NCBI GenBank assembly: GCA_964473465.1
Contig: CAYYPE010000010.1
Location: forward strand, 57,696-121,695
DNA: 64,000 nt
Direction of reading: 5' to 3'
DNA from: CALHRB01 sp964473465
Lineage (GTDB): Bacteria > Bacteroidota > Ignavibacteria > Kapaibacteriales > UBA2268
In this document: piece after piece, positions 53,232 to 62,340 of the stretch
How positions within the stretch are numbered: the stretch's first letter is position 1
Layout of the letters: every line of letters begins with the position of its first letter
The notes under the pieces: model-generated
What the model saw: the letters and a program-made list of their open reading frames with translations, nothing else
Databases searched by the model: none
What the model was told of the DNA's origin: nothing
Translations under genes and position numbers: made by a program

Positions 53232-54038
53232 ATGAGACTTGAATTAACACTAAGACCAACAAGGGAAAGATATAAGATACCAATAAATTATAACTATCCT
53301 TTAAGTTCCGTATTTTACAAAATTTTTTCGTATGGTTCGCCTGAATTTGCAACTTGGCTTCATGATAATGGTTTTAATAATCAAAAAGGTAAACCATTAA
53401 AACTTTTCAATTTTTCCAGAATTTTTTTTTCGAACTATAAGATTGATGGAGATTGCATTTTAGCTTCCGGGCAAATTAAAATTATATTTTCCTCTCCATT
53501 GGGTGATTCTATTATTCCTGCTTTCATCAATGGAATACTCAATACAAGAACTATTACTATAGCTAATAATGAAATTGGTGCAAAATTCAAAATTCATAAT
53601 GTTATAAAGATAGATCCTCCCACTTTTTTGCGTGATATGAAATATCTGGCTTTAAATCCAATCATTTCTTCAATAGTCGAGGAAAAGGAACCTGGGAAAA
53701 AAATAATTCATTTTCTTAGACCTGAAGAACCTGAACTAACATTTCAATTAAAAAAAAATCTTTTGGGAAAATACTTACTTATCTACAAGGAAAAATATAA
53801 TGAATTAATTCATCTAAAGTTGGACAAAGAATATATAGACAAAGTAGGAGGTTTCACAAAAATTACTAAATTAATTACAATTAAAGAGGGCGAAGAAAGT
53901 GAAACCAAAGTCAAAGGATTTATTTGCCCAATTGAAATATCTGCAAGTCAAAAGATGCAAAAAATAGTTTATGATTGTGGACTTGGCGAAAGGAATTCTA
54001 TGGGTTTTGGAATGGTAGATTTGATTCGAACTAAGTAA
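53232..54038 (+). CDS. cas6: CRISPR RNA endonuclease Cas6
   Basis: The start chosen is ATG at 53232, giving the family-typical opening MRLELTLRP and IPINYNYPLSSVFYKIF and 268 residues; the open frame upstream adds an untypical 15 residues. Two ferredoxin-like domains end in the glycine-rich loop GLGERNSMGFGM, the Cas6 hallmark. Cas6 cuts pre-crRNA within repeats and hands the processed crRNA to the Csm complex. It is convergent with the csx3-fusion gene (8-bp overlap), so it is transcribed apart from the csm operon. Confidence 0.93.
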   Translation: MRLELTLRPTRERYKIPINYNYPLSSVFYKIFSYGSPEFATWLHDNGFNNQKGKPLKLFNFSRIFFSNYKIDGDCILASGQIKIIFSSPLGDSIIPAFINGILNTRTITIANNEIGAKFKIHNVIKIDPPTFLRDMKYLALNPIISSIVEEKEPGKKIIHFLRPEEPELTFQLKKNLLGKYLLIYKEKYNELIHLKLDKEYIDKVGGFTKITKLITIKEGEESETKVKGFICPIEISASQKMQKIVYDCGLGERNSMGFGMVDLIRTK

Positions 54039-54951
54039 TCAAGTAAGTGAAGAGATTTAATAGCTCGATAGGTATTATTTCAATATTATTCGATCCTCTT
54101 TCTAATTTCCCTATTTTGAATCGTGGAGGTGAATCTGAAATCATCACTGAAGTATTATCAACTACAGAATCAATAAGTGCAAGTATTTTTAAATTACTTG
54201 CTTTAATCGCTCCAATCCATTCCAAAATAGAATCATCATTATTAGAAACAATAATTGCGTGCGTGCAATGATTAAAGATCATTTGATTATATTTGTCAAT
54301 TTTTCCACCACAGTCAACCAGAATAAGCTTTTTACTTTGCTTAAGTTCATCAATGCTATTAACAACTTTGCTTACGAAATTATCATCAAAAGAATTTTTG
54401 TAACGTAGAATTTTAACATTCTTTTGATCCGCTTCAGAACTCCAGTTACCTTCACCATCAGGACAAGCTCTGACTAAAAATAATTCCCTTTGATATTTAT
54501 CATCTGTTATTTCATTTTTTAAGGCAATTCTGATTAAATTCATAAAAACGGATTTACCACTATGAGGGGGTCCTACAAAACATACAATGTTGCTCTGAAG
54601 CTCTTTTCCCCCTTCTTTTTTATTAATATATTTTAGAATTACATTGTTAGGAATTATATCTCCAACGCTATAAGAATCTGATTTATGTGATTGAACTATT
54701 ACAGCACCTATCCGAGGATCATAAACACCAACAAAAGCGGAAATATGCAATAAATGTATCAAATGAGCATAAAGCCAAATAGGTCCTCTGCCATTGATAA
54801 TAACACCTTGAGTATAATCAATTGAATTAGGCAAATTAATTTTTTTTAAGTCTGAGGGCTTTATTATTCCGTCACCGGTTAGGAGAATATCAAGAATTTG
54901 AAAGCCTAAATCAGTGTTAATAATTGAAATTTCTATCTCAGAATTATTCAT
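54031..54951 (-). CDS. csx3: Csx3 ring-nuclease domain fused to a P-loop NTPase
   Basis: The product has 306 residues. Residues 1-105 are Csx3: GVIINGRGPIWLYAHLIHLLH and VGVYDPRIGAVIVQSH match the archaeal protein closely. His69 and Asp78 align with the residues needed by the Csx3/Crn3 ring nuclease, which degrades cyclic tetra-adenylate. Residues 120-306 form a P-loop NTPase with Walker A GPPHSGKS (127-134) and a Walker B-like LILVDCGG (209-216). Csx3 fusions to AAA-type ATPases are known, but the role of the ATPase part is not. The gene overlaps the upstream CARF gene by 8 bp and is last in the csm operon. Confidence 0.88.
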   Translation of the reverse strand: MNNSEIEISIINTDLGFQILDILLTGDGIIKPSDLKKINLPNSIDYTQGVIINGRGPIWLYAHLIHLLHISAFVGVYDPRIGAVIVQSHKSDSYSVGDIIPNNVILKYINKKEGGKELQSNIVCFVGPPHSGKSVFMNLIRIALKNEITDDKYQRELFLVRACPDGEGNWSSEADQKNVKILRYKNSFDDNFVSKVVNSIDELKQSKKLILVDCGGKIDKYNQMIFNHCTHAIIVSNNDDSILEWIGAIKASNLKILALIDSVVDNTSVMISDSPPRFKIGKLERGSNNIEIIPIELLNLFTYLIT

Positions 54952-56125
54952 ACTTCTTAATAATTTTGATTGTTTCGTTACAATTTTCTGTGATACTTTT
55001 TATTGCTTTACTAGTTTTTGCTACTGATTTTCTCATTCCAGCATGATTGATATCATTTCTAATTTCCTTTACCCTTTCCCAAACTTTCCTGAATTCAATT
55101 ATTTTCAATTTATGGTTTGAAAAATCATCATTTCCATTAAATTCATTTTTCTCATTCAAAAGATTTTCAATTATATCTCTCTGTTTTATAGGATCTTTGT
55201 TTAATAAAACACATAGCTTTGAAATGATGATTTCACGAGATAAAGTAATAGCTTGCATATACTGATGATTTCTTAAATAATACTCAATCATCTTTATTTG
55301 TGCAGAAAACCCGTTACTTTTAAATAAATCTGATGATTCAATAGATATTTCGTCAAATCTTGAAACTATGTTTTCAAGCAGTGGTTCTAATGGCTTTGCT
55401 TCTGGTTGATGGGATATATCATCTTTTACATTTTCCACTTTGGTCTTTAATTCTTTTGCGTATTCAAGTGATTCTTTGATGCGAGTTATTGATAGAGCAT
55501 TGCTTAAATTGCTCAGAGCACTACCCAACCCTGCAAGGTTTCTTGACTGCCATTCAGTTTTTTCAGAGTAGGTTCTTTTGTGTATTTTATCAAGAATGTT
55601 CTTTAAGAAAGCAGCATTTCCATGATGAACAAAATCGTTTATAGAGTACGACCAATCAATGATGTTCATAAATGGTGTTAAATTAAAAACTGGTGCTATA
55701 TTGCTATAGCTGTCCCGTGCTTCGTAAGCTCCATATACAATATCAATGATATTAACATCTTTTAATGTTTTAAGATATTGCAAAATCGAAAGAGCAATAA
55801 TTGGTAGCGAACGGAAACTATGTGTAACATCTATTATTAAATCTGCTTTATGGGGTATACTAATATATATTTTTTCAAAAACATTCCAGAGCTCGTTTTC
55901 GTTTCTTCCCTCGGGGATACTAATTATATCAACTTGTGTTTGGCAATCAGATACTTCAGAATGTTTTTCTGCTGCTGCTTTGGTTGCAACAACTAAAAGC
56001 TTATCAAGTTTAAAAAAATGTTCTAATGCTTTTGGAAAAAGATTTGTTTCGAATTGCTTATCCTTATATTTATAAATGACTTTTTCGTAATTAGAAGTGC
56101 CTATGAATGTTAGTCCTATTGGCAT
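54944..56125 (-). CDS. CARF-HEPN ribonuclease, TM1812/Csx2-like (Csx1/Csm6 class)
   Basis: The product has 393 residues. The N-terminal CARF domain (about 1-150) shows GLTFIGTSNYEKVIY, a ligand-loop LIIDVTHSFRSLPI and IDIVYGAYEARD. The helical C-terminal half ends in a HEPN active site R-x4-H (Arg356-His361 in EIRNDINHAG). Proteins of this class are RNases switched on by the cyclic oligoadenylate that Cas10 makes during an infection. The gene is 12 bp after csm5 and overlaps the csx3-fusion by 8 bp, so effector and probable off-switch are made from one transcript. Confidence 0.9.
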   Translation of the reverse strand: MPIGLTFIGTSNYEKVIYKYKDKQFETNLFPKALEHFFKLDKLLVVATKAAAEKHSEVSDCQTQVDIISIPEGRNENELWNVFEKIYISIPHKADLIIDVTHSFRSLPIIALSILQYLKTLKDVNIIDIVYGAYEARDSYSNIAPVFNLTPFMNIIDWSYSINDFVHHGNAAFLKNILDKIHKRTYSEKTEWQSRNLAGLGSALSNLSNALSITRIKESLEYAKELKTKVENVKDDISHQPEAKPLEPLLENIVSRFDEISIESSDLFKSNGFSAQIKMIEYYLRNHQYMQAITLSREIIISKLCVLLNKDPIKQRDIIENLLNEKNEFNGNDDFSNHKLKIIEFRKVWERVKEIRNDINHAGMRKSVAKTSKAIKSITENCNETIKIIKKYE

Positions 56126-56137
56126 AATAATTAATTT

Positions 56138-57522
56138 TTATTCAGCTTTAAAATTTAATGTAACCCAGCCAATTGCTTCCAGTTTATTCTGTCCGATTTC
56201 ATTGTATCTTCGTGATATTGGGAAATCACCCGAGTCCTTGATTTCTTTTTTACTTGTTTTTAATTTGTTTAATATTTTTAAATAAGTTTCTTTGACGGTT
56301 TCTAATTCTTTTGGGACAAGGTTTTCAGAAAAATCATCATTGATTGAATTAGCAAGAATTTCGAATAGGGTTGTTCCATAAAATTGGCTTGCCCAACCTA
56401 ATTTAACAGCATTTTCATCTAAATTTTTATGAAAATAATCAATGTTACTATTTGGAATTATTGATTCTTTATTAACCTCGAAATATGATAAATTACATAT
56501 TGCTTCCTCTAAATGTTCAATAATTTTACTCTCAAATTCCATTTTATTTGACTTGTTTAATTCTTTTAGTTCTACTCCAAACAATCTTTTGAATTTTTCC
56601 TCAAGGTTAATCCAGATTTTATTGCCTTTAGTATCTTTAATTGTTGGTAATTGTGATTTTAAAGCTAATAAATAATCAGTATCAATATTTAATCTTGCTT
56701 CAAAATATTGACCGGATTTTATTACTTCATAAATATTTAGTTGACTCTGTTGTTTTCCATTAGTAAGGTATAATTGTGGTTTAATGATTAGACAGCCTTC
56801 TTCAATTTTCTTTGTGTTTGTATCCGAAATATGTATAAATTTCATAAGGTCAAATTTCTCATCATTATATCTAATTCTCATTTGCCCGTCTTCATATTTT
56901 TCATTTCCGCATTTAAATATTTTTTCCTGAATTACATCATCTATTTGCTTATAACTATCACGAATATAGCTGTCTTTTTTTAATTTATTTTCCAAGTCAT
57001 TATTTAATTTAACTAAAACATCTTTCAACCAACCCCAGTCAGTATTTGATAGAAGATATTGTGTTGCTAATGCAGTTCTGATTAATCCTTTAATGCTTGA
57101 GCCGGGAATATATAGTTCATTATTCGCAGTTTTTATTATTTCGGATACAGTTTTCTCTATTTTAGTTTTGGACTCTATTTTGTAAAGAGTATATCCATTT
57201 TCATTTTTTATTTTATCTTTTAATTCTTCTGATAATTCCTTGTTTTTCAAAAATTTTTCAACAAAATTGAAAACATCTATTTCATAGTCTTTTTGTGCTT
57301 TCGATTGTCCATAAGTATCTATTTCAGCTGATTTTTCCTCTGCCCATTGATTCAATTTATCCAAACCGTCTGCACCAATTCTATCTAACACATACCTGAA
57401 ACATTTATCAATATTAAGTCTATAAATATAATTTGGAAAATATTTGAGCTCGGAAAGACCAATTGTTTTCCCCGATCCTATATGAATTGCTGATTTTGTT
57501 TCTATTTTTTTTTATACGACAT
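56138..57522 (-). CDS. csm5: type III-A RAMP protein Csm5 (frame broken at a nine-A tract)
   Basis: The ATG at 57522 stands 1 nt after the csm4 stop, as expected for a coupled gene. It reads MSYKKK and then stops. In the next frame the sequence continues as IETKSAIHIGSGKTIGLSEL, the canonical Csm5 N-terminus with its glycine motif, without interruption to the end (RAMP motif YIPGSSIKGLIRTAL, then GWASQFYGTTLF). One added A in the nine-A tract restores one frame of about 461 residues. Without it only a GTG at 57391 can start, losing the glycine motif. Csm5 caps the 3' end of the crRNA in the Csm complex. Confidence 0.88.
57505..57513 (-). repeat. nine-A homopolymer at the csm5 start
   Basis: Nine A residues on the coding strand directly follow ATG TCG TAT. 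The csm5 frame is intact only with 10 (or 7) A residues. Confidence 0.85.
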
Positions 57523-57523
57523 A

Positions 57524-58555
57524 TTATGTCTTCCTAAAATTAGCTTTAATCATGAATCCTATTCCGTTTTGAAATATTTTTTTTGCCATATATTCTTTGA
57601 CAATATTCAATCTACCGTAATATTTTTTATTTAATGTATTTGGAAATACTGAGCCCTCTCCAAAGCATACCACTGAATCCTTAAATACGTCGCCTGTCCC
57701 AAGAAAAGTTACACCAATTAACCCTGACCGTTTTGCAAGACTGTAGAAAACTTTATCCTCATTTTGCTGTATTTCCTTAATTTCGGGTTCTGTTGGATTA
57801 TAAATACCAAGATTGACTAAATAATCCGATTCTTCTGGCTGTCTTATTGCAAAATCCTGAAGAACATTTTTTTCTGAATCCTCAGATACTGTTTCTTCTA
57901 TCAGGAAATGCCCTTTACCATTGCTACTGTCAGCTCCGAATCCATAATGCTGAAGAAATCTTAGTGCCGGTTCCAGTGCTTGGGTCTCACCTTCGACTAA
58001 AAAATACAGACCACCGTTCTCCAAAAAAATTTCTTTCATAGAAAACAACTGTCCTTTACCACCTTCCTCCCTTGTTGTGCTTGTTAATCTATCTATTGAG
58101 GCTTTCTTTGTTATGACTTCTTTCTTCCTTATTTTAACTGCTTCATCTTCGCTGCTGAATTCCTGAAAAAGGTCTGATTCGGATTTTTCTCCATTTATCA
58201 AAGATTCGAATGTCTCGAGCGGAATAAATTCAGCTTTTTTAAATTTTTTTAAATTTTCCAGTTCCTGCCTGTATGATTTAACATCACCAGTTGGGTTCTC
58301 ATCGTAATTAAATTTAAAGTAAGGTTTGGGAAGATAATATACTCTTTTTGTATTTCCGTTATTTTTTGGCTCATAAAAATGAAAAGCCGAGGAAATATTA
58401 AATGGTGGTTCATTACTATTGTATTCATCCAATAATTTTTCAAGGTATTCCTCAGTATAAACATTTTTAATGGCTACCATCAGCAAACCCCATAATGTAT
58501 CCGCCCGGAGTTCCGTTCTATAGCTGCTCAATGGTTTTAAATGAACTATCTTCAT
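57524..58555 (-). CDS. csm4: type III-A RAMP protein Csm4
   Basis: The product has 343 residues with the Csm4 opening MKIVHLKPLSSYRTELRADTLWGLLMVAI, a loop SIDRLTSTTREEGGKGQLF and a C-terminal glycine-rich LRFLQHYGFGADSSNGKGHF. Csm4 binds Cas10 and the 5' handle of the crRNA. Its ATG overlaps the csm3 stop by one base (TAATG), and csm5 begins 1 nt after its own stop, showing tight translational coupling. Confidence 0.95.
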   Translation of the reverse strand: MKIVHLKPLSSYRTELRADTLWGLLMVAIKNVYTEEYLEKLLDEYNSNEPPFNISSAFHFYEPKNNGNTKRVYYLPKPYFKFNYDENPTGDVKSYRQELENLKKFKKAEFIPLETFESLINGEKSESDLFQEFSSEDEAVKIRKKEVITKKASIDRLTSTTREEGGKGQLFSMKEIFLENGGLYFLVEGETQALEPALRFLQHYGFGADSSNGKGHFLIEETVSEDSEKNVLQDFAIRQPEESDYLVNLGIYNPTEPEIKEIQQNEDKVFYSLAKRSGLIGVTFLGTGDVFKDSVVCFGEGSVFPNTLNKKYYGRLNIVKEYMAKKIFQNGIGFMIKANFRKT

Positions 58556-59370
58556 TAATTTAAATTTCCGTATTTTTCCTTGATTTTATCAATTAATTTG
58601 CCTTCCTCAAAGTCTGATAACCTCTTTTTAAATTCTAATCCTTCCTTGTCTTCCAATGTATCATGCGGTTTACAGGAATCCTTGAATGCTTTAGAACCAC
58701 TAATATAATCCTCCACTGTCAGCAGGAATGGTTCTGTAAACTTAAATGATATTTGCCCATATCCCCTTGAGCCGCTCCCGCCAAGTGCTGAATGCTCCAG
58801 CAGCTTCAAACCGTCGAGAACATATTTGAAATATTCCTCATCTTTGGTATTATCAACACGATAAACACCATAAATAAATTCAACATTGAAAACCGAACCC
58901 TTCACAACACGTTCAATAAATCTGGGATTGGCAGCTGAAGTCAGCCGGTCAATCGTATTTTCGCCCTTTAGTTCAGTATATATTAATTCAGAGTCCAGAT
59001 TTTCCCACATTCCTATTGTTTTATTATCAGGATAGGCATCCCTGATTATTAACCTTGATGGACCATCCTGTTTGTTATTATCATTGGCACCTGTGCCGAA
59101 AATTCTGTATATAGCTGGTTTATCTTTATAATCCTTTTTGTTCCCTCCTTTAGGAATTACCTCAAAACCAAGCTCGAATGCCAGTAAGGACCTCATTTTA
59201 CCCTTCAAGGAAGAGCCCGGTATATAAGGATAATTTGTGTTAGGGTCACGTATCACCGGGGAATCTACTCCTCCTATCTCGAATTTTTCCTTCGATCCAC
59301 CGATATGCATTCCCGTGAGGCATTCCATTTTGCCCTTTAATATTATATTTCCAAGAAATTTTGCTGACAT
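58555..59370 (-). CDS. csm3: type III-A backbone RAMP nuclease Csm3
   Basis: The product has 271 residues. IGGVDSPVIRD holds the catalytic aspartate (Asp36) that cuts target RNA at 6-nt intervals. YIPGSSLKGKMRSLLA and GGSGSRGYGQI are further RAMP motifs. Csm3 subunits form the helical backbone along the crRNA. A good ribosome site (AAAGGAG) precedes the start, 19 bp after csm2. Confidence 0.97.
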   Translation of the reverse strand: MSAKFLGNIILKGKMECLTGMHIGGSKEKFEIGGVDSPVIRDPNTNYPYIPGSSLKGKMRSLLAFELGFEVIPKGGNKKDYKDKPAIYRIFGTGANDNNKQDGPSRLIIRDAYPDNKTIGMWENLDSELIYTELKGENTIDRLTSAANPRFIERVVKGSVFNVEFIYGVYRVDNTKDEEYFKYVLDGLKLLEHSALGGSGSRGYGQISFKFTEPFLLTVEDYISGSKAFKDSCKPHDTLEDKEGLEFKKRLSDFEEGKLIDKIKEKYGNLN

Positions 59371-59389
59371 TTTTTTTCTCCTTTATTTA

Positions 59390-59815
59390 TTAACTTTCTT
59401 TTCCACCGTGAAACTTGTGATAAGCAACAATTGATTCCACAAGATCGAAAAAATTTGATAGTGCTTTGTCTTTGTCTTTTGATCTTATAACTGAATCAAT
59501 AGAACTAAACATAAACTTTTGGAATGGTTCTACTTCCTTATTTCTTCCTTTTGCATAGGCTAATTTTGGCTTCAATAATATTAAACTTTTCTCTATATCC
59601 TCATTCCACGATTTGTTCTGTTTGAATTTTGTCCTTATTAAAGTAATCTCTGAAAATACATTCCTTAATTGATTTGTCTTGATTTTCTTTGCGAAGTCAG
59701 CACCTTGCTCATCAGCTACCTTATTTATTAACTCGGCATTTGCAGTTGCCAAATCTTCTGGCAATCGCGTCCAAATTTTTGCTGATTGAGATTGATAATT
59801 CTGATTATATGGCAT
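59390..59815 (-). CDS. csm2: type III-A small subunit Csm2
   Basis: The product has 141 residues and is all-helical and basic, with the family pattern NQLRNVFSEITLIRTKFKQN and LKPKLAYAKGRNKEV. Csm2 forms the inner filament that contacts the target RNA. It starts 11 bp after cas10 with ribosome site AAAGGAG. Confidence 0.93.
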   Translation of the reverse strand: MPYNQNYQSQSAKIWTRLPEDLATANAELINKVADEQGADFAKKIKTNQLRNVFSEITLIRTKFKQNKSWNEDIEKSLILLKPKLAYAKGRNKEVEPFQKFMFSSIDSVIRSKDKDKALSNFFDLVESIVAYHKFHGGKES

Positions 59816-59826
59816 CTTTCTCTCCT

Positions 59827-62199
59827 TTATTTCTTTGATTTTCTTGTTTTCAATAATACATAAGAGGCTGGTATTGCAAACTGCTCATACCAGTCAACCA
59901 ATTCTTTGGCTTCTTTTTTTAAAAAATACTCTCCAAGCTCTGTCTTATATCCAAGTTTCTTTTCTTCTATCTCCTTCGCATCAACGCCTCGACGGGCAAA
60001 ATGATAATGAATCTTCGATGTTGCCTGCCAAACCTTATCAACCTGAAATTTTCCTTGTCTATCAAAGCAGTTCTGCGTTGTCTCGAGAAGTGTATGAATA
60101 AAGCTCCTTGGGATTTGCTCATTTTTTTTCACAGAGTCAGAATCAACAATTCCCAATAATTTATCAGCAATACTTAACAATTCTTCTAATTGCTCCCAGC
60201 TTACTTTCCTACCAAAAATTGAAATCCTGTCCTTCTTATTATCCTTTTCACCTTTTCGATCCCTTTCTTCTTTTGTCAGGCTCTTGGCATGGTCTAATTC
60301 ATCTTCCGATGCCCTGGCTGAATAAACAATCGGGAAATCACTCTTTTCGATTACCACTCCGCAGGATAGTGTTATATTCATATTATGACAGGCAAATTTC
60401 CTGAACTCTTTTCTTACTTTCTGAACAAATTTAATTATTTTTACCCAAGAACCTACTGCAAACAAATCATCACCACCGGAATAAACCAGATAAACATTGT
60501 TATCTCTGGCAATTTTTTCAATAGTTCCGCTGAAAAAATGGTTCATCTCTCTCGATAGAAAGGAAATCCTAGTTGGTGTATATATCGGTTTGTCGTCCTC
60601 CGACCGTTTTACGAATTTCAGCCCATAAGCAAAAATTGCACCCAATGAATCCACATCCATCCTTGCCACCCCAATCAATGGATAATCCTCAGATTCAATC
60701 TCAGCCAATTCCTCGAATGTCATCGGTCTTTCATTATTTTTATTCATTGGAATATAAGAACCTGTGAACTTGAATGAATAACCTACAGGATTTTTGCTGT
60801 TCCCAATTACAGATTTTGTAATATCGGTATCGCTTATATTATAAATTACCATTGATAAGGGATTATAACTATCAATTTCAGCCAGCTTATCCTTCAATTC
60901 TCTTTCGCTCGCAAGGTAATAATTCTGACTTATTTTAAAGAAATTAATATCAGAAATCTCCAACAATTTTTCGGAACTATTTACTCCTGATACTATTTCA
61001 ATTAAATAGTCAGACTTCGGGAGCTTCGTTCCGAGATTTTCAAAAATTTTATTATATTTTCCCGAATTTTCTTTATTTTTTTGAGAATTAATCGGGGATT
61101 GCATTATCTGGTCAAGGATTGAAAAGCATTTCTTTCTTTTCTTCTCCTGCAACACATTCTCCAGTTCCCGCATTTTTTTTGGGAATTGCTCCATTAATTG
61201 ACTCGATCCCTCCTCGATGCTGCCTATCACCAATTGAAGCTCACTCCCGAAATCACCAAATAACCACTGATTTATTTTCTTTTCAATTTCAGTCAATTTT
61301 TCCCTGTTATGATTGGTATTTGGGGCAATCATAACAAAATGACCCCCATTGTTGAAAAATAAGTTCGCCTCCCAGATATCAAGCTCACGTAGAATATAGT
61401 TTGCCACCGCATCCGATAGCAGTCTGACAAAAAACGAACGTCCTCTTAATATTTTTGCGACATTATCTGTCATTTCAATATCGCTATAGATAAATTTCTG
61501 AATCCCGGAAATATCCCCCTTTATCATCAGGCATTCCCTTCCATTATCGCCCTCTTCCCGACATAAATATAGTGCCGCAACCATTTTCGAATGGTCAAAT
61601 AATGATATGTCCGGAACGGTTTTGTATGACGCCGATGATATGTAAGTTAAATATTTTTCGCAAATAGAATAAAAGCTTGTAAAAAAAGTCCTGAAGTCAC
61701 TTATACCCTTTATCTTTTTAAGCTCGGACTGCAATTTCTGATATGAATCATTATGCCTGCTTATCATATCCCTTTCATTAACAGTCCAATTCTCCTCGCT
61801 GACATTTAAAAAATTGGGTTGCTGTGCCGTAAATTCAAGCGGTTCGGGATTGTAGTAGTAAATACCAGCTGGTGGAGAAATTTTCCCAATATCAATCCTC
61901 GAAAGAACTGACATAAGCGGTCGTCTCGATTCCGTGCTTGACGATTTTTCCCTGTCTGTTGAGGCATCTTTTTTGTCAGCATACTGAATATTAATTAAGG
62001 CTCTTTTGGCAGCACTATCCAGAAGATTAAGAATAATATTATCTCCATTAACAACAGCCGAATCATGAAAATAGGATTTAATAAATGAAGTTCCCAGACT
62101 TTCGTGGTCTTCCCCGGGTTTTCGTTCTTGGGCTCTCCAAGAGAGTTTTCCAATGTCGTGAAGAAATGCACCTAAATATTTGGCTTGGCGCTCTGTCAT
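59827..62199 (-). CDS. cas10: Cas10/Csm1, signature subunit of the type III-A complex
   Basis: The product has 790 residues. The N-terminal HD nuclease domain has LGAFLHDIGKLSW (His14-Asp15) for single-stranded DNA cutting. The first palm domain begins near GDISGIQKFIYS (228-239). The second palm holds MDVDSLG (514-520) and the cyclase motif GGDD (575-578), so cyclic oligoadenylate synthesis should be active. The C-terminal helical domain D4 follows. It is first in the csm operon, divergent from cas1, with about 140 bp of AT-rich promoter region between them. Confidence 0.97.
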   Translation of the reverse strand: MTERQAKYLGAFLHDIGKLSWRAQERKPGEDHESLGTSFIKSYFHDSAVVNGDNIILNLLDSAAKRALINIQYADKKDASTDREKSSSTESRRPLMSVLSRIDIGKISPPAGIYYYNPEPLEFTAQQPNFLNVSEENWTVNERDMISRHNDSYQKLQSELKKIKGISDFRTFFTSFYSICEKYLTYISSASYKTVPDISLFDHSKMVAALYLCREEGDNGRECLMIKGDISGIQKFIYSDIEMTDNVAKILRGRSFFVRLLSDAVANYILRELDIWEANLFFNNGGHFVMIAPNTNHNREKLTEIEKKINQWLFGDFGSELQLVIGSIEEGSSQLMEQFPKKMRELENVLQEKKRKKCFSILDQIMQSPINSQKNKENSGKYNKIFENLGTKLPKSDYLIEIVSGVNSSEKLLEISDINFFKISQNYYLASERELKDKLAEIDSYNPLSMVIYNISDTDITKSVIGNSKNPVGYSFKFTGSYIPMNKNNERPMTFEELAEIESEDYPLIGVARMDVDSLGAIFAYGLKFVKRSEDDKPIYTPTRISFLSREMNHFFSGTIEKIARDNNVYLVYSGGDDLFAVGSWVKIIKFVQKVRKEFRKFACHNMNITLSCGVVIEKSDFPIVYSARASEDELDHAKSLTKEERDRKGEKDNKKDRISIFGRKVSWEQLEELLSIADKLLGIVDSDSVKKNEQIPRSFIHTLLETTQNCFDRQGKFQVDKVWQATSKIHYHFARRGVDAKEIEEKKLGYKTELGEYFLKKEAKELVDWYEQFAIPASYVLLKTRKSKK

Positions 62200-62340
62200 T
62201 TATTCAAATTTGAGTTGTTAAGTTTAACAAAAACAATATATAAAAACAAATGATTTTATACAAGGAAAATTTAAAATTTTTTTTGGAAATACCGATAGAA
62301 AACTTACAAATAAATTTTGTTTTATTATCCTGGAACAAAA

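Noticed and set aside
62317..62340. TTG start for cas1
   Set aside because: The ATG at 62341 gives the usual Cas1 N-terminus; the extra eight residues are untypical.
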